Assembly: GCF_034479555.1 (NCBI RefSeq)
Contig: NZ_CP140151.1
Span: 2,728,001 to 2,792,000 of the forward strand
Length of the DNA: 64,000 bases
DNA from: Chromohalobacter canadensis
Lineage (GTDB): Bacteria > Pseudomonadota > Gammaproteobacteria > Pseudomonadales > Halomonadaceae
Reading direction: 5' to 3'
Each line of letters starts with the position of its first letter. The stretch's first letter is position 1. A program made the position numbers and the translations under genes. The notes under the pieces were generated by a model. That model made no database searches and was not told where the DNA came from. It saw nothing but the letters and a program-made list of their open reading frames with translations. Shown here piece by piece: positions 52,374 through 61,570 of this stretch.

Positions 52374-53048
52374 ATGGCCGATTCTTCGCCACTGATCATC
52401 GAACCCCGCCACCGTGCCGCCGATGCGACGGTGATTCTGTTGCATGGACTGGGGGCCGATGGCCACGATTTCGAGCCGCTGGTGCCGGCCTTGCCGCTGG
52501 ACGACTCACTGGCTGTGCGCTTCATCCTGCCGCATGCGCCACGCATGTCGGTGACAGTGAACGGCGGCATGGAGATGCCGGCGTGGTATGACATCCTCGA
52601 CATGAACCTGGGCCGACGCATCGACGAGGCGCAGCTCAAGGCCTCGGCGGACAGGGTGCATGCGCTGATCGATGCCGAGATCGCCAAGGGTATCGATAGC
52701 CGCCGGATTGTCGTTGCCGGGTTCTCTCAGGGCGGGGCAGTGGCCTACCACGCGGCATTGACGTATCCCCAGCCGCTGGCGGGCCTGTTGGCGCTTTCGA
52801 CCTATTTCGCCACGGCCGAGTCGATCCAGCTCAGCGAGGCCAATCGTGCGCTGCCCATCGAGGTGCATCACGGCAGCTTCGACCCGGTAGTCCCCGAGAC
52901 CTTGGGCCACGAGGGCGCCGAGCGGGCCGAGGCGCTGGGCTATGCGGTGAATTACCGTACCTATCCCATGCAGCATGCGCTGTGCCCCGAACAGATCGGC
53001 GATATCGGCCAGTGGCTGAACGCGCGGCTAGGCGTAGAGAGGGTGTGA
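52374..53048 (+). CDS. Alpha/beta-hydrolase, carboxylesterase/phospholipase family
   Basis: A 224-residue cytosolic esterase. Oxyanion region VILLHGLGADGHDF, nucleophile Ser in VVAGFSQGGAV (about residue 118), Asp in GSFDPVVP and His in YPMQHALCPEQ complete the triad. The length and motifs match the acyl-protein-thioesterase-like esterases of Pseudomonas. The ATG 52374 follows AGGAGCC. Its TGA overlaps the next ATG by one base, so both are co-translated. Confidence 0.9.
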   Translation: MADSSPLIIEPRHRAADATVILLHGLGADGHDFEPLVPALPLDDSLAVRFILPHAPRMSVTVNGGMEMPAWYDILDMNLGRRIDEAQLKASADRVHALIDAEIAKGIDSRRIVVAGFSQGGAVAYHAALTYPQPLAGLLALSTYFATAESIQLSEANRALPIEVHHGSFDPVVPETLGHEGAERAEALGYAVNYRTYPMQHALCPEQIGDIGQWLNARLGVERV

Positions 53049-53689
53049 TGCAGACGATGGAAAATTCTGAGCCCGGCGAGGGCATGCGTCTTTCCACGCC
53101 CGCCGCGAAGCGTAATCGCGAGCCTATTCTGGCACTGCTGCGCGAGGTGCTGCCGACCTCGGGCCGTGTCCTCGAAATTGCCAGCGGCAGCGGCGAGCAT
53201 GGCGTGTATTTCGCTCAGCATCTTCCCGCGCTTACCTGGCAGCCCAGTGACCCGAGCGAGCGTGCCCGGCTCTCCATCGACGCCTGGCGGCGCCACGCCG
53301 CATTGGCGAACCTCGCGTCGCCGCTCGCGCTGGACGTCACCCAACCGTGGCCCGATGACGTCGGCGATCCGTCCGCCATGCTGTGCATCAACATGCTGCA
53401 TATCTCGCCATGGGCGGCGACCCAGGCGCTATTGCGCGAGGCAGGGCGTCGCTTGCCGTTGGGCGCTGTGTTGATCGTTTACGGCCCCTTCATGCGTGAT
53501 GGCGAACACACCGCCGCGAGTAACGCGGCCTTCGATGCCGACCTGCGCCAGCGCGATCCTGCCTGGGGCATTCGGGCCCTGGAAGATGTCGAGGCCGAGG
53601 CCCGGCTAAATGAGCTCGTCTTGGAGCGCGTCGACGAATTGCCGGCGAATAACCTCGGCGTGGTCTTTAGGCGCGCGGCGAACGCTTGA
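53048..53689 (+). CDS. DUF938-family SAM-dependent methyltransferase
   Basis: A 213-residue class I methyltransferase. Motif I is VLEIASGSGEHGVYF (about residues 38-52), motif IV LCINMLHISPW. These features and the N-terminal RLSTPAAKRNREPIL match DUF938. The substrate is unknown. It overlaps the esterase gene by one base (TGATG). No terminator is visible behind it. Confidence 0.85.
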   Translation: MQTMENSEPGEGMRLSTPAAKRNREPILALLREVLPTSGRVLEIASGSGEHGVYFAQHLPALTWQPSDPSERARLSIDAWRRHAALANLASPLALDVTQPWPDDVGDPSAMLCINMLHISPWAATQALLREAGRRLPLGAVLIVYGPFMRDGEHTAASNAAFDADLRQRDPAWGIRALEDVEAEARLNELVLERVDELPANNLGVVFRRAANA

Positions 53690-53805
53690 TTTCCTGGCCC
53701 GGGCCCCAAACACTGTGGATAGGCACATGGATAGATAGACACATGGATTGCGAGGGTCGCGGCGCGGCGCTCGTTCCGCCACGGCAGGATCATGGAGGAA
53801 AGGCG

Positions 53806-54048
53806 ATGAACGAAGATTTTTCTGTCGAGATGCGTTTGCCCAAGGGGTGTCCGAATTGCGGTAGTCACAAGGTGACGGTCTCCCAGGCGCAACAACTCGA
53901 CGATATCGTGTTCTGCAGCTCGTGTAATACCGAGATCTGTGATTACCAGGCCGCCAAGCAGATGCTCGACGAGATGCCGCGCAGCGAGAACGAGCAGCTC
54001 ATCGAGGACGTGGTCAATAACCGCAAGCCCTCTTCTACCGAGGAGTAA
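53806..54048 (+). CDS. Small zinc-ribbon protein
   Basis: An 80-residue protein with a four-Cys zinc ribbon: CPNC (residues 15-18) and CSSC (37-40), the latter followed by NTEICDYQ. The acidic C-terminus is probably disordered. The start at ATG 53806 is supported by GGAGGAAAGG. Its function is unknown; such ribbons bind zinc and often mediate protein or nucleic acid contacts. Confidence 0.75.
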   Translation: MNEDFSVEMRLPKGCPNCGSHKVTVSQAQQLDDIVFCSSCNTEICDYQAAKQMLDEMPRSENEQLIEDVVNNRKPSSTEE

Positions 54049-54164
54049 TCCCGCTCTCGACGTGGCATGACTCTACGGTCACCAAGACGGTCGGCCACCA
54101 AGACGGTTACAAAGATCGGTGTAAGCTGTAAAAATCATTGTAAGCTCAAGAGTGTTTGAAGCGC

Positions 54165-54190
54165 GCGCCCCGGCCTTTTGGTCGGGGCGC
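54165..54190. terminator. GC-rich hairpin between convergent genes
   Basis: GCGCCCCGGCC pairs with GGTCGGGGCGC around TTTT. It lacks a clear T-tract on either side, so termination is only probable. It lies between the zinc-ribbon and phoH-family genes. Confidence 0.45.
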
Positions 54191-54236
54191 TCTGCGTTGA
54201 GAGGGATGAAAAGGACGTTGCGTTATCGAAGCGTTG

Positions 54237-55649
54237 TCAGAGAAGTTCCTCGGCGGCGAGGGCGAGGCGTGAGCGTTCGACGCTTTTCAGCGTCACGTGG
54301 CCGGCATGCGGCCAGTCGCGAAAACGTTCCACGGCGTAGGCCATGCCACAGGTATTGGCGGTGAGGTAGGGCGTGTCGATCTGTCCGACGTTGCCCAGCA
54401 GTACCAGCTTGGTATTGCGCCCCGCGCGCGTGATCAGTGCCTTGAGCTGTTTGGGGGTGAAATTCTGCGCCTCGTCGATGATCAGGAAAGTGTCGCTCAG
54501 GGTGCGTCCGCGCATGAAACTCGGCGAGCGGATTTGCACACGGGAGCCGATCAACTGGCGGGTGGCGCCGTCGCTCCAGCTTGAGCTGCCGTGTTGTTCG
54601 TCGCGCAGCAGGTTGTCCATGTTGTCGTGGAAGGCGCCCATCCAGGGCGACATCTTTTCTTCCTCTGTACCGGGGAGGAAGCCGATATCTTCACCCATGG
54701 GGATCGGTGCGCGGGTGAAAACGATACGCTCGAAGTGTTTGCTATCGAGGGTTTGCTGGAAGGCCGCCGCCAGCGTCATGTAGGTCTTGCCGGTGCCCGC
54801 GTTGCCGGCGATGGTGACCAGGTCGATCTCGGGGTCCATCAGCAGGTTGAGGGTGAAGTTCTGGCGACTGTCGTGGGCATGTACGCCCCAGACGCCGTCG
54901 TGATGGCGGTAGTTGGTCAGCAGTTGCAGCGTGGCGCGATGCGGCGCGAACGAGCGTACGATGGCCTCGAAACCTGCGCCGTTGTCGCTGTCCGATACCA
55001 GCATGCCGACGTGCCAGTCCTTGGGCAGCTCGCCAGCGAGGTGGTAGAAGGTGCCGTCTTCCGTGCGCTCGACATCGACCTCGACGTCGAGTCGGTCCCA
55101 CAGCCCTCGGCCTTCCACGCCGGCCTCGGCGTAGACCTTGGCGCCCTCGATCATGGCGTCGAGATCGTCGTAGGCGCGGTCGTTGAGGTAATCCTCCACC
55201 GGGACGTTCAACGCCGCCGCCTTGACGCGCAGGTTGATGTCCTTGGTAACCAGGATCACCGACGCGTCGAGGCGCTCGTCACGCAGGCGGCAGGTCTCGG
55301 CGAGAAGCCGGTTATCGGGGGAATCGACTAACGGGTCGAGCGTCTTGAGATCGGTGTAGCACAGGAAACGCAGGCGACCGCTGGGGCCGTGGCTCACGGG
55401 TAATGGAATGCCCTCTTGAATTTGCTCGGGGGTGAAGCGAGAAGTCAGGTCGGAAAGCGTGCGGCTGATTTGCCGCGCGGTCTGGGCGATTTCACGAATT
55501 CCGTTCTTATGCTTGTCGAGTTCCTCCAGCACCGTCATGGGGATGACGACATCATGTTCCTCGAAGTGGTACAGGGCTGTGGGGTCATGGATCAGGACAT
55601 TGGTATCCAGCACGTAGAGCCGGGTCACTTTCTTGTCGAGTCTCACCAT
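54237..55649 (-). CDS. PhoH family ATPase with N-terminal PIN domain
   Basis: A 470-residue protein from ATG 55649 (GGAG 12 bases upstream; the frame is open further but not coding-like). The PIN RNase domain lies in the first ~150 residues (YVLDTNVLIHDP with catalytic Asp; VILVTKDINLRVKA). The PhoH ATPase domain follows with Walker A AGNAGTGKTYM and Walker B FLIIDEAQNFTPKQ. This PIN-PhoH architecture (PhoH2/YlaK type) is linked to RNA helicase and RNase activity. Confidence 0.92.
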   Translation of the reverse strand: MVRLDKKVTRLYVLDTNVLIHDPTALYHFEEHDVVIPMTVLEELDKHKNGIREIAQTARQISRTLSDLTSRFTPEQIQEGIPLPVSHGPSGRLRFLCYTDLKTLDPLVDSPDNRLLAETCRLRDERLDASVILVTKDINLRVKAAALNVPVEDYLNDRAYDDLDAMIEGAKVYAEAGVEGRGLWDRLDVEVDVERTEDGTFYHLAGELPKDWHVGMLVSDSDNGAGFEAIVRSFAPHRATLQLLTNYRHHDGVWGVHAHDSRQNFTLNLLMDPEIDLVTIAGNAGTGKTYMTLAAAFQQTLDSKHFERIVFTRAPIPMGEDIGFLPGTEEEKMSPWMGAFHDNMDNLLRDEQHGSSSWSDGATRQLIGSRVQIRSPSFMRGRTLSDTFLIIDEAQNFTPKQLKALITRAGRNTKLVLLGNVGQIDTPYLTANTCGMAYAVERFRDWPHAGHVTLKSVERSRLALAAEELL

Positions 55650-55882
55650 CGGGGGAAGCACTCCTTGGTTAACGGCTTCTCCGACCCTGACAGGATGATG
55701 TTGCGCCCGTGTGGCGCCCGACTCACCCTGGCAGCGTCGCCTGCGAAACAGTCCGGTCGAGGTGGTGTGTCGGGCATTCTCCTTTCGCGTGTCGTATGAC
55801 TTAAGCATGGCCGAGCGACAAAAAATTGCAATTTTTGAGACGCGAGTCGTTTGCGTACCGAGCTTTAAGACTGATGACGACT

Positions 55883-56791
55883 CTATTTGTTTCGTGGGTC
55901 GGCGACATAACGCCGCCATGAATGCGCTTCACGGAAGCCGAGCATGTCGCGGATCTTGCGATTCGAGTAAAGCGCTTCGCGTTCGCCCAATTCGCGGCTC
56001 ACGGGTACCTCGGGATAGAAGCGCTCGATGATCTCCCGTGTCGTGAGATTGACGGAGTTATCGTCGTTGCCGGCGTTGAATATCTGATAACCCAGGCCGT
56101 CGGTCTTCAGGCAACGATCGACGATCTGGCCGAGATCGCGTGCATCGATGTAGCAGAAAATATTGCGCCGCCGCAGCGACGGATCGTCGAAGTAAGCGGG
56201 GAAATTAGCCACGTACTCGTGGGGCTCGATGACATTGCCGATCCGCAGACCGTAGATGTCGATGCCCGAGCGCTTCTGGAATGCCTGTGCGGTGCGCTCG
56301 TTGACGACCTTGGACATGCCATAGCTATCCATTGGTTCGGTCGGATGCTCCTCGTCCACCGGCAGCACCTGGGGTTGGACGACACCGTCGGCAAAGCAGA
56401 TGCCGTAGGTGGTCTCGGACGAGGCAAAAACGATCTTGCGAATGCCCAGCTTTACCGCGGCTTCGATGACGTTATAGGTGCCCATCGTATTGACGCGGAA
56501 CGTCTCGTTGTCCGGCTTGATGAGAATGCGAGGGATCGCCGCGAAGTGCACGACGGCATCGAAGTGCGGCACACCGGTGCCGGGTTCCAGTTCATCTAAG
56601 GCGGCATAGCTGCTCAATGCGTTGAACATCTGACCGCTGTCGGTGACGTCGGCGATGATGTTATCGACACCAGGGTGGTCCAGCGGCGTCTGGTCGACGT
56701 TGACGACCCGGTGCCCGCGCTCCAGCAGATAGGGGACGACATGTCGGCCCGCCTTGCCACTACCGCCGGTAAACAGAATACGTTGGGTCAT
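55883..56791 (-). CDS. NAD(P)-dependent epimerase/dehydratase (extended SDR)
   Basis: A 302-residue enzyme starting at ATG 56791 (AGGAGGAACGG upstream). Rossmann motif GGSGKAGRHV at the N-terminus, catalytic Ser in FASSETTYG and the YxxxK pair in DSYGMSK. It resembles nucleotide-sugar epimerases and uronate dehydrogenases. It is the last gene of a minus-strand cluster with a CocE-type hydrolase and an ATP-grasp enzyme, close to the cyanophycin genes. The substrate is unknown. Confidence 0.85.
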   Translation of the reverse strand: MTQRILFTGGSGKAGRHVVPYLLERGHRVVNVDQTPLDHPGVDNIIADVTDSGQMFNALSSYAALDELEPGTGVPHFDAVVHFAAIPRILIKPDNETFRVNTMGTYNVIEAAVKLGIRKIVFASSETTYGICFADGVVQPQVLPVDEEHPTEPMDSYGMSKVVNERTAQAFQKRSGIDIYGLRIGNVIEPHEYVANFPAYFDDPSLRRRNIFCYIDARDLGQIVDRCLKTDGLGYQIFNAGNDDNSVNLTTREIIERFYPEVPVSRELGEREALYSNRKIRDMLGFREAHSWRRYVADPRNK

Positions 56792-56949
56792 ACCGTTCCT
56801 CCTCAAGATCGGATCAATATGCACTGTACTGCATGGCAGATAGGCATGAGTAGGTCAGAATAGTGGCTGAGGAACAGCCGGTGGGGCGACGCGTGATGTA
56901 TCGCGCCACCCCGGATGGTGGAGGAATAGGGTGAAGCTCAGGCAACGTA

Positions 56950-58992
56950 CTAAACGAGGTCGCGCGGAATCTCCTCGTCCCAGCTCTTGGCGAAAACTCG
57001 GCTGTCGTCTTCGTAGGCATCCAATGTGGCACGCACGCGGAAGCTCTCCGCAGTGGAAGTCATCAAGGTACGCGTCACAGTGCGCACCACCCAGTCGCCA
57101 CGCCGGAAACACCGCTCCCATTGTGTCCAGCCGCTGACGCTATCGTAGTTGCCGTAGGCGTAGGTGTAGCGTTCGGTGATGCGCACCGAGAGTTCTAGGT
57201 CTATGTCATCGAGGCGGAAGGTGCCCTCGTCGTTGATGACTTCGAGCGTGGTCTGGTCATTGGCGAGATCGCGTATTACCCGCCACGTTTCCTGGCTGGG
57301 TTGTATCAGGGTTCTGGCGAGCGGCGGTGCGGCCTCCGGTGCCGCAAACTCGGGAAGTGCGGCTTCTTCCTGAGGCTGGGAAGTGCGACACGGCAATAGT
57401 AACTGGCTGCCGGCAGGATGAATCGTCAGCTTGACGGGGGCTGGCGCGGGCCAAGCCAGCGGCCAGTAACTGCTCGAGATCGATAGCCGAATGGCGTGGC
57501 CTGCAGGGAACTGCTGGGCGATGTGCTTGAGCGGTATGCGCACGTTATAACGCGTGCCCGGTTCCAGTGGCTGGGGGTGTTCGTCGCTGTCGCGGTGGGT
57601 CAGGTTGAGCAGGCCATAGGAAATGCGCGTGGCCTTGTCGTCCTCGGCGATATCGCTGAGGCGTATCGCCACCATCGCCACGGGCTGGTCGGCCTCGAGC
57701 TCGAGTTCGACCACGGGCTGACCGCAGATTTCGATGTCCCGCTCGAGTCGCGCCGTCTGGAAGACCAACGCGCCGCCGTCTTCGTCGCGTTGATCGTGGG
57801 GTAGATCCGGCGGCGCGTTGTAGGAGCACCACTTGCCGGCGAAAAGTCCCACCGAGAGGGGAGAGCGTATTGTCAGCGGTGTCTCGTCGTGGTCCTCGGG
57901 GAGTGTGGGGGCCGTCGTCATAGGCCGCAGGCTGTGGCCGCTGGTCAGGCGGAAGGGCTGCATGTCGATGCGCGTCGACGGCCAATTGGGTTCCGTCACC
58001 CAGCGCCCGGGGCGTGTCTCGTAGCGTGCCGAGGGCGGCACCGATTCCTGCATCCACACACGCAGCATCGGCTCGTCCATGATCCCGGTGTCCTTGCCCT
58101 TCAGCCAGTGATCCCACCAGCGCAGCGATTCCTGAAGAAAGCCGATGGCCGGGCCGGGGACGCCGAGATGGGGATACTTGTGCGCCCAGGGACCTACCAG
58201 ACCCTTGCGCGGTACGTCGAGGCCCGCCAGCAAGCGAAACACGGCATTGCAGTAGCCATCGGCCCAGCCGCTGACGGCGTAAACCGGGCACTGAATACGC
58301 GAGAAGTCCTCGCAGACCGAGCCGTGCTTCCAATAGGCATCGCGCCGCTGATGCTTGAGCCATTTCGTTAGCCACAGGCCGCTACCTTCGAGGCGTTCCT
58401 GCCACATCTCGCGCCAGCGCTCGCCGACGAGCAACGGATCGGGCGGGCAGGTATTGGCATCGAACATGGTCGAGGCCCAGGACAAGTTGTCACCGAGTAG
58501 ACAGCCTCCCATGTGGTGGACATCGTCGGCGTAGCGGTCATCCGTGGAGCATAGGGTGATGACCGCCTTGAGCTCGGGGGGCTGCAACGCCGCGATTTGC
58601 AGGCCGTTGAAGCCGCCCCAGGAAATGCCGATCATGCCGACATTCCCGGTACACCACGTTTGTTGCCCCAGCCACTCAAGAATTTCGACGCCATCGTCGA
58701 GTTCCTGCTGCAGGTATTCATCACGCAAGACCCCATCCGATTCGCCGCTGCCGCGAAGGTCAACGCGGATGCCGGCGTAACCGTGGCCGGCCCAGTAAGC
58801 GTGAGACTGGACATCGCGCATCGCTGTCAGGTCGCGCTTGCGATACGGCAGGTATTCGAGAATCGCCGGCACGGGGTCGCGTTCGGCATCTATCGGGCGC
58901 CAGATGCGTACCGCCAACCGGCAGCCATCGGCCAGCGTGATCCAGTCTTCCTCCTCGTGAATCTGTCGGGGAAAGTGGCTGACGATGTGCAT
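56950..58992 (-). CDS. CocE/NonD-family hydrolase (X-Pro dipeptidyl-peptidase-like)
   Basis: A 680-residue hydrolase. An alpha/beta-hydrolase core carries the nucleophile Ser in IGISWGGFNGLQ (about residue 131), Asp in AVSGWADGY and His in GPWAHKYPH. The C-terminal jelly-roll domain typical of PepX_C follows (about residues 400-580). Family members cleave Xaa-Pro dipeptides, acyl esters or amide bonds such as cocaine esterase substrates. Its place in the cluster beside ATP-grasp and cyanophycin genes hints at a role in peptide or amino acid metabolism, but this is inference. Confidence 0.88.
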   Translation of the reverse strand: MHIVSHFPRQIHEEEDWITLADGCRLAVRIWRPIDAERDPVPAILEYLPYRKRDLTAMRDVQSHAYWAGHGYAGIRVDLRGSGESDGVLRDEYLQQELDDGVEILEWLGQQTWCTGNVGMIGISWGGFNGLQIAALQPPELKAVITLCSTDDRYADDVHHMGGCLLGDNLSWASTMFDANTCPPDPLLVGERWREMWQERLEGSGLWLTKWLKHQRRDAYWKHGSVCEDFSRIQCPVYAVSGWADGYCNAVFRLLAGLDVPRKGLVGPWAHKYPHLGVPGPAIGFLQESLRWWDHWLKGKDTGIMDEPMLRVWMQESVPPSARYETRPGRWVTEPNWPSTRIDMQPFRLTSGHSLRPMTTAPTLPEDHDETPLTIRSPLSVGLFAGKWCSYNAPPDLPHDQRDEDGGALVFQTARLERDIEICGQPVVELELEADQPVAMVAIRLSDIAEDDKATRISYGLLNLTHRDSDEHPQPLEPGTRYNVRIPLKHIAQQFPAGHAIRLSISSSYWPLAWPAPAPVKLTIHPAGSQLLLPCRTSQPQEEAALPEFAAPEAAPPLARTLIQPSQETWRVIRDLANDQTTLEVINDEGTFRLDDIDLELSVRITERYTYAYGNYDSVSGWTQWERCFRRGDWVVRTVTRTLMTSTAESFRVRATLDAYEDDSRVFAKSWDEEIPRDLV

Positions 58993-59063
58993 GGCGGTGC
59001 TCCCTTGAATGGCATGCAGTGGCCTTTCGGCAGTGGTCCCGACCTCGTGTGCTCTACATAAAC

Positions 59064-60365
59064 CTAGCCAACGATGTCTTCAAACTCGAAATGCAGCTGC
59101 TCGGCGAGCTGCGCGTAGTTTTCTTCCAGTGCCGTATCGTCGTCCGCGCCCATCCATACATAGGCCAAGGCGAAACTGTAGCTATCCTGCTCGGGAAGGG
59201 ATGACAGCCGGGTGCCGATCTCGGCCTGCAGCGCGATCACGGTACCGGGAAACGCTTTCTCCAAGGCATCTATTTCCTCTTCCGTCGGTACGCGGGTAAT
59301 AGTGGCGTCGACGAAAAACACCCGATAGAAGAATTTCGCCGCGACCTTGAACGTTCCTTGGCGATAGGGCATGTCGGGCAGCTGGCCCAGCGCCAGGTCC
59401 ACCGTTATCTGCTGGTGACTGACCCCATCGACCTTCTCGAATAGATCGCAATGCGATTGCGCGATACGCGTATTGATCTCCAATAGCCAGATACGGTCTT
59501 GTACTTCGTCCCAGAAATATTCGATGTTGAAGGCGGCGTTGTCATAGCCGATGTGTTTCATTATTTGACGAGTTAGTTCTCGCATTTTTTCCTGAATATG
59601 ATCGGGAAGTCGTGACGGATATCGATAATAGAAGAAGCTCAATACTTGTGGATATCGAATCGAGTCGACGATGCCGTAGGGTACGATTTCGCCTTGGAAA
59701 GCATACCCTTCTACCGTGCATTGCCAACCACCGATGATCTCTTCCGCCATGCAATAGCCGCCATCGATGGAGCGCACTTCTTCAGGCAGTTTTGCGTGGT
59801 CCAAAACGAAATTGAAGGGTTCTGAAATCGTTCCGATATCTTCGCATAGCCGTGAGATGGCCTGTTCGAAGTCTTCAGGGCTTTCGATGCGAAATCCCAG
59901 TCGTGAGCCCGAGGATTTAATGGGTTTGACGAAGAATGGAAAGTAAAGCCCTTGCTCGCCGATCTTATGCAGCGCCTGGTCATCGAAGGGATCGAATGCT
60001 GTGAAACGCGGAATATAGTCGCTAATGACCTCGCGTTGAACGCATCGGCTCCAATACTTGTGCTCGCATTTGAGCAGGCTTTCCAGGCTGGTGGAGCGCG
60101 TGCCGAAACGCTCGCAGAGCAGGGGCAGCATGGTCGACACGGGAAAGTCCATGTAGCCGACGATAGCGTCGATCGGGTCCTGGAATTCATTCAGCTGCGC
60201 CTCGGCCCGGGACAGCATGTCCTCGATGGGGAAGATCTCCGTGTCGTAGACCTCCGAGGGTTCGATCACGCCATGGAACCGGTAGTGCTCTGCACCACGC
60301 AGATGTTCCAGGCGTTTCCTGTTGAGTGCATCCAATCCGACAACGAACACGTTCTTGTCGCTCAT
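59064..60365 (-). CDS. ATP-grasp enzyme
   Basis: A 433-residue ligase from ATG 60365 (CAGGAGG upstream). The N-terminal domain is Rossmann-like (NVFVVGLDALNRKRLEHL). The ATP-grasp fold shows the Lys-containing strand YFPFFVKPIKSSGSRLG and the metal-binding NIEYFWDE...WLLEINTRIAQSHCDL, with Glu and Asn ligands in LEINTR. Such enzymes join a carboxylate to an amine or thiol through an acyl-phosphate. It is divergent from cyanophycinase. It could make or tailor a peptide-like compound; no substrate can be named. Confidence 0.82.
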   Translation of the reverse strand: MSDKNVFVVGLDALNRKRLEHLRGAEHYRFHGVIEPSEVYDTEIFPIEDMLSRAEAQLNEFQDPIDAIVGYMDFPVSTMLPLLCERFGTRSTSLESLLKCEHKYWSRCVQREVISDYIPRFTAFDPFDDQALHKIGEQGLYFPFFVKPIKSSGSRLGFRIESPEDFEQAISRLCEDIGTISEPFNFVLDHAKLPEEVRSIDGGYCMAEEIIGGWQCTVEGYAFQGEIVPYGIVDSIRYPQVLSFFYYRYPSRLPDHIQEKMRELTRQIMKHIGYDNAAFNIEYFWDEVQDRIWLLEINTRIAQSHCDLFEKVDGVSHQQITVDLALGQLPDMPYRQGTFKVAAKFFYRVFFVDATITRVPTEEEIDALEKAFPGTVIALQAEIGTRLSSLPEQDSYSFALAYVWMGADDDTALEENYAQLAEQLHFEFEDIVG

Positions 60366-60715
60366 AATCGCCTCCTGGCGCAAGCTCGGCTGCTGGTGTC
60401 CTTTTAGCCGAAGCGCAATGGTTCGTACCGCTTTTGGTTGTTCTACCCTTTTAGACTGGGAATGGAAGATGCCAATGCTTGCAGAATAGCGTGTTGTGAC
60501 GAATGCGCTGCACCAAAACGAGTATAAACGAAAATCTCATCATTTTACGGGAAAAGAATGGTCCGGGCAGGAAGGGTGTCATTAATCTGGCGGGGATGAG
60601 GCAAGGCTGTTATAAGTGAAGAATCGGGTTCGATTGTCACGCGATACGACATTACCTGTAGAAGAGGTGATGGTTCAGCATTTCCTTAATAGCGTTGCTA
60701 GACGGCGAGAGGAAT
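60366..60715. other. Divergent intergenic region between ATP-grasp and cyanophycinase genes
   Basis: 350 bases without a gene; one short frame at 60616-60825 has no coding character. Possible -10 boxes (TATAAA near 60524, TTATAAG near 60612) lack matching -35 boxes at normal spacing, so the cphBA promoter is not assigned. No clear hairpin is seen. Confidence 0.4.
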
Positions 60716-61570
60716 ATGACGTCACGACCCCCTACCGTATGCGGCCATATCGTGGCCATTGGCGGTGCCGAGGACAAAACCTCCGAACTTGCCATTCTCA
60801 AGCGTGTTTTCGAGCTGGCGCCTGAGGACAGTCGCGAGGTAGCCGTCATCGCCACGGCGAGCAGTATTCCCGAGCAGCTTTTGCCCAGCTACGAAGCGGC
60901 TTTTCGCCGGCTGGGCGCGACCCATGTCCATGCACTGGATATTCAGGATCGCCAGCAAGCCGCCGATGCCGACAATGCCCGTTTGATCCAGCGTAGTGGG
61001 GTGATCTTCTTCACCGGGGGCGACCAACTGCGCCTGACCACCGTGCTGGGAGGCTCCGCCACGTTACGTGCCATCCGCGAGCGTTTGCGAGCGGGCGCCG
61101 TGGTAGCGGGCACCAGCGCGGGCGCGGCGGCGATGCCCAGCACCATGATCTACAACGGTGCGGCGTCGGATGCCTTGCGCAAGGGGGCGGTGAACATGAC
61201 CTTCGGGCTCGGGTTCGTGCGCGGCATGATCATCGACAGCCATTTCCTCGAACGGGGGCGGTTCACTCGCCTGATGGAAGTCGGTGCCAGCAACCCCGAG
61301 CAACTGGGCATCGGCCTCGGTGAGGACGCTGCCGTCATTATCTATCCCAACCGTGTGCTCGAAACCATCGGGCCGGGGCATGTCATCATCATCGATAGCC
61401 GGGATCTCGCGAGTTCGAATATCGCGGAACTGGAGATGGGCGAGCCCGTCGCCGTCGAAAACATGATCCTGCACGCCATGGTCAGCGGTCACGGCTACGA
61501 TGTCGATGCGCGACGTTACCTGGTGGCCGATGAGCTCGAAACGGTATTGGCAGGGAGGCGCAATACATGA
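60716..61570 (+). CDS. cphB: Cyanophycinase
   Basis: A 284-residue serine exopeptidase that cuts cyanophycin (multi-L-arginyl-poly-L-aspartate) into beta-Asp-Arg dipeptides. The nucleophile Ser lies in AGTSAGAAAM (about residue 141), with FFTGGDQLR earlier and the His-containing IIDSHFLERGRFTRL after it, all family marks of S51 peptidases. The ATG 60716 follows GAGAGGA. It overlaps cphA by four bases (ATGA), the usual cphB-cphA operon. Confidence 0.94.
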   Translation: MTSRPPTVCGHIVAIGGAEDKTSELAILKRVFELAPEDSREVAVIATASSIPEQLLPSYEAAFRRLGATHVHALDIQDRQQAADADNARLIQRSGVIFFTGGDQLRLTTVLGGSATLRAIRERLRAGAVVAGTSAGAAAMPSTMIYNGAASDALRKGAVNMTFGLGFVRGMIIDSHFLERGRFTRLMEVGASNPEQLGIGLGEDAAVIIYPNRVLETIGPGHVIIIDSRDLASSNIAELEMGEPVAVENMILHAMVSGHGYDVDARRYLVADELETVLAGRRNT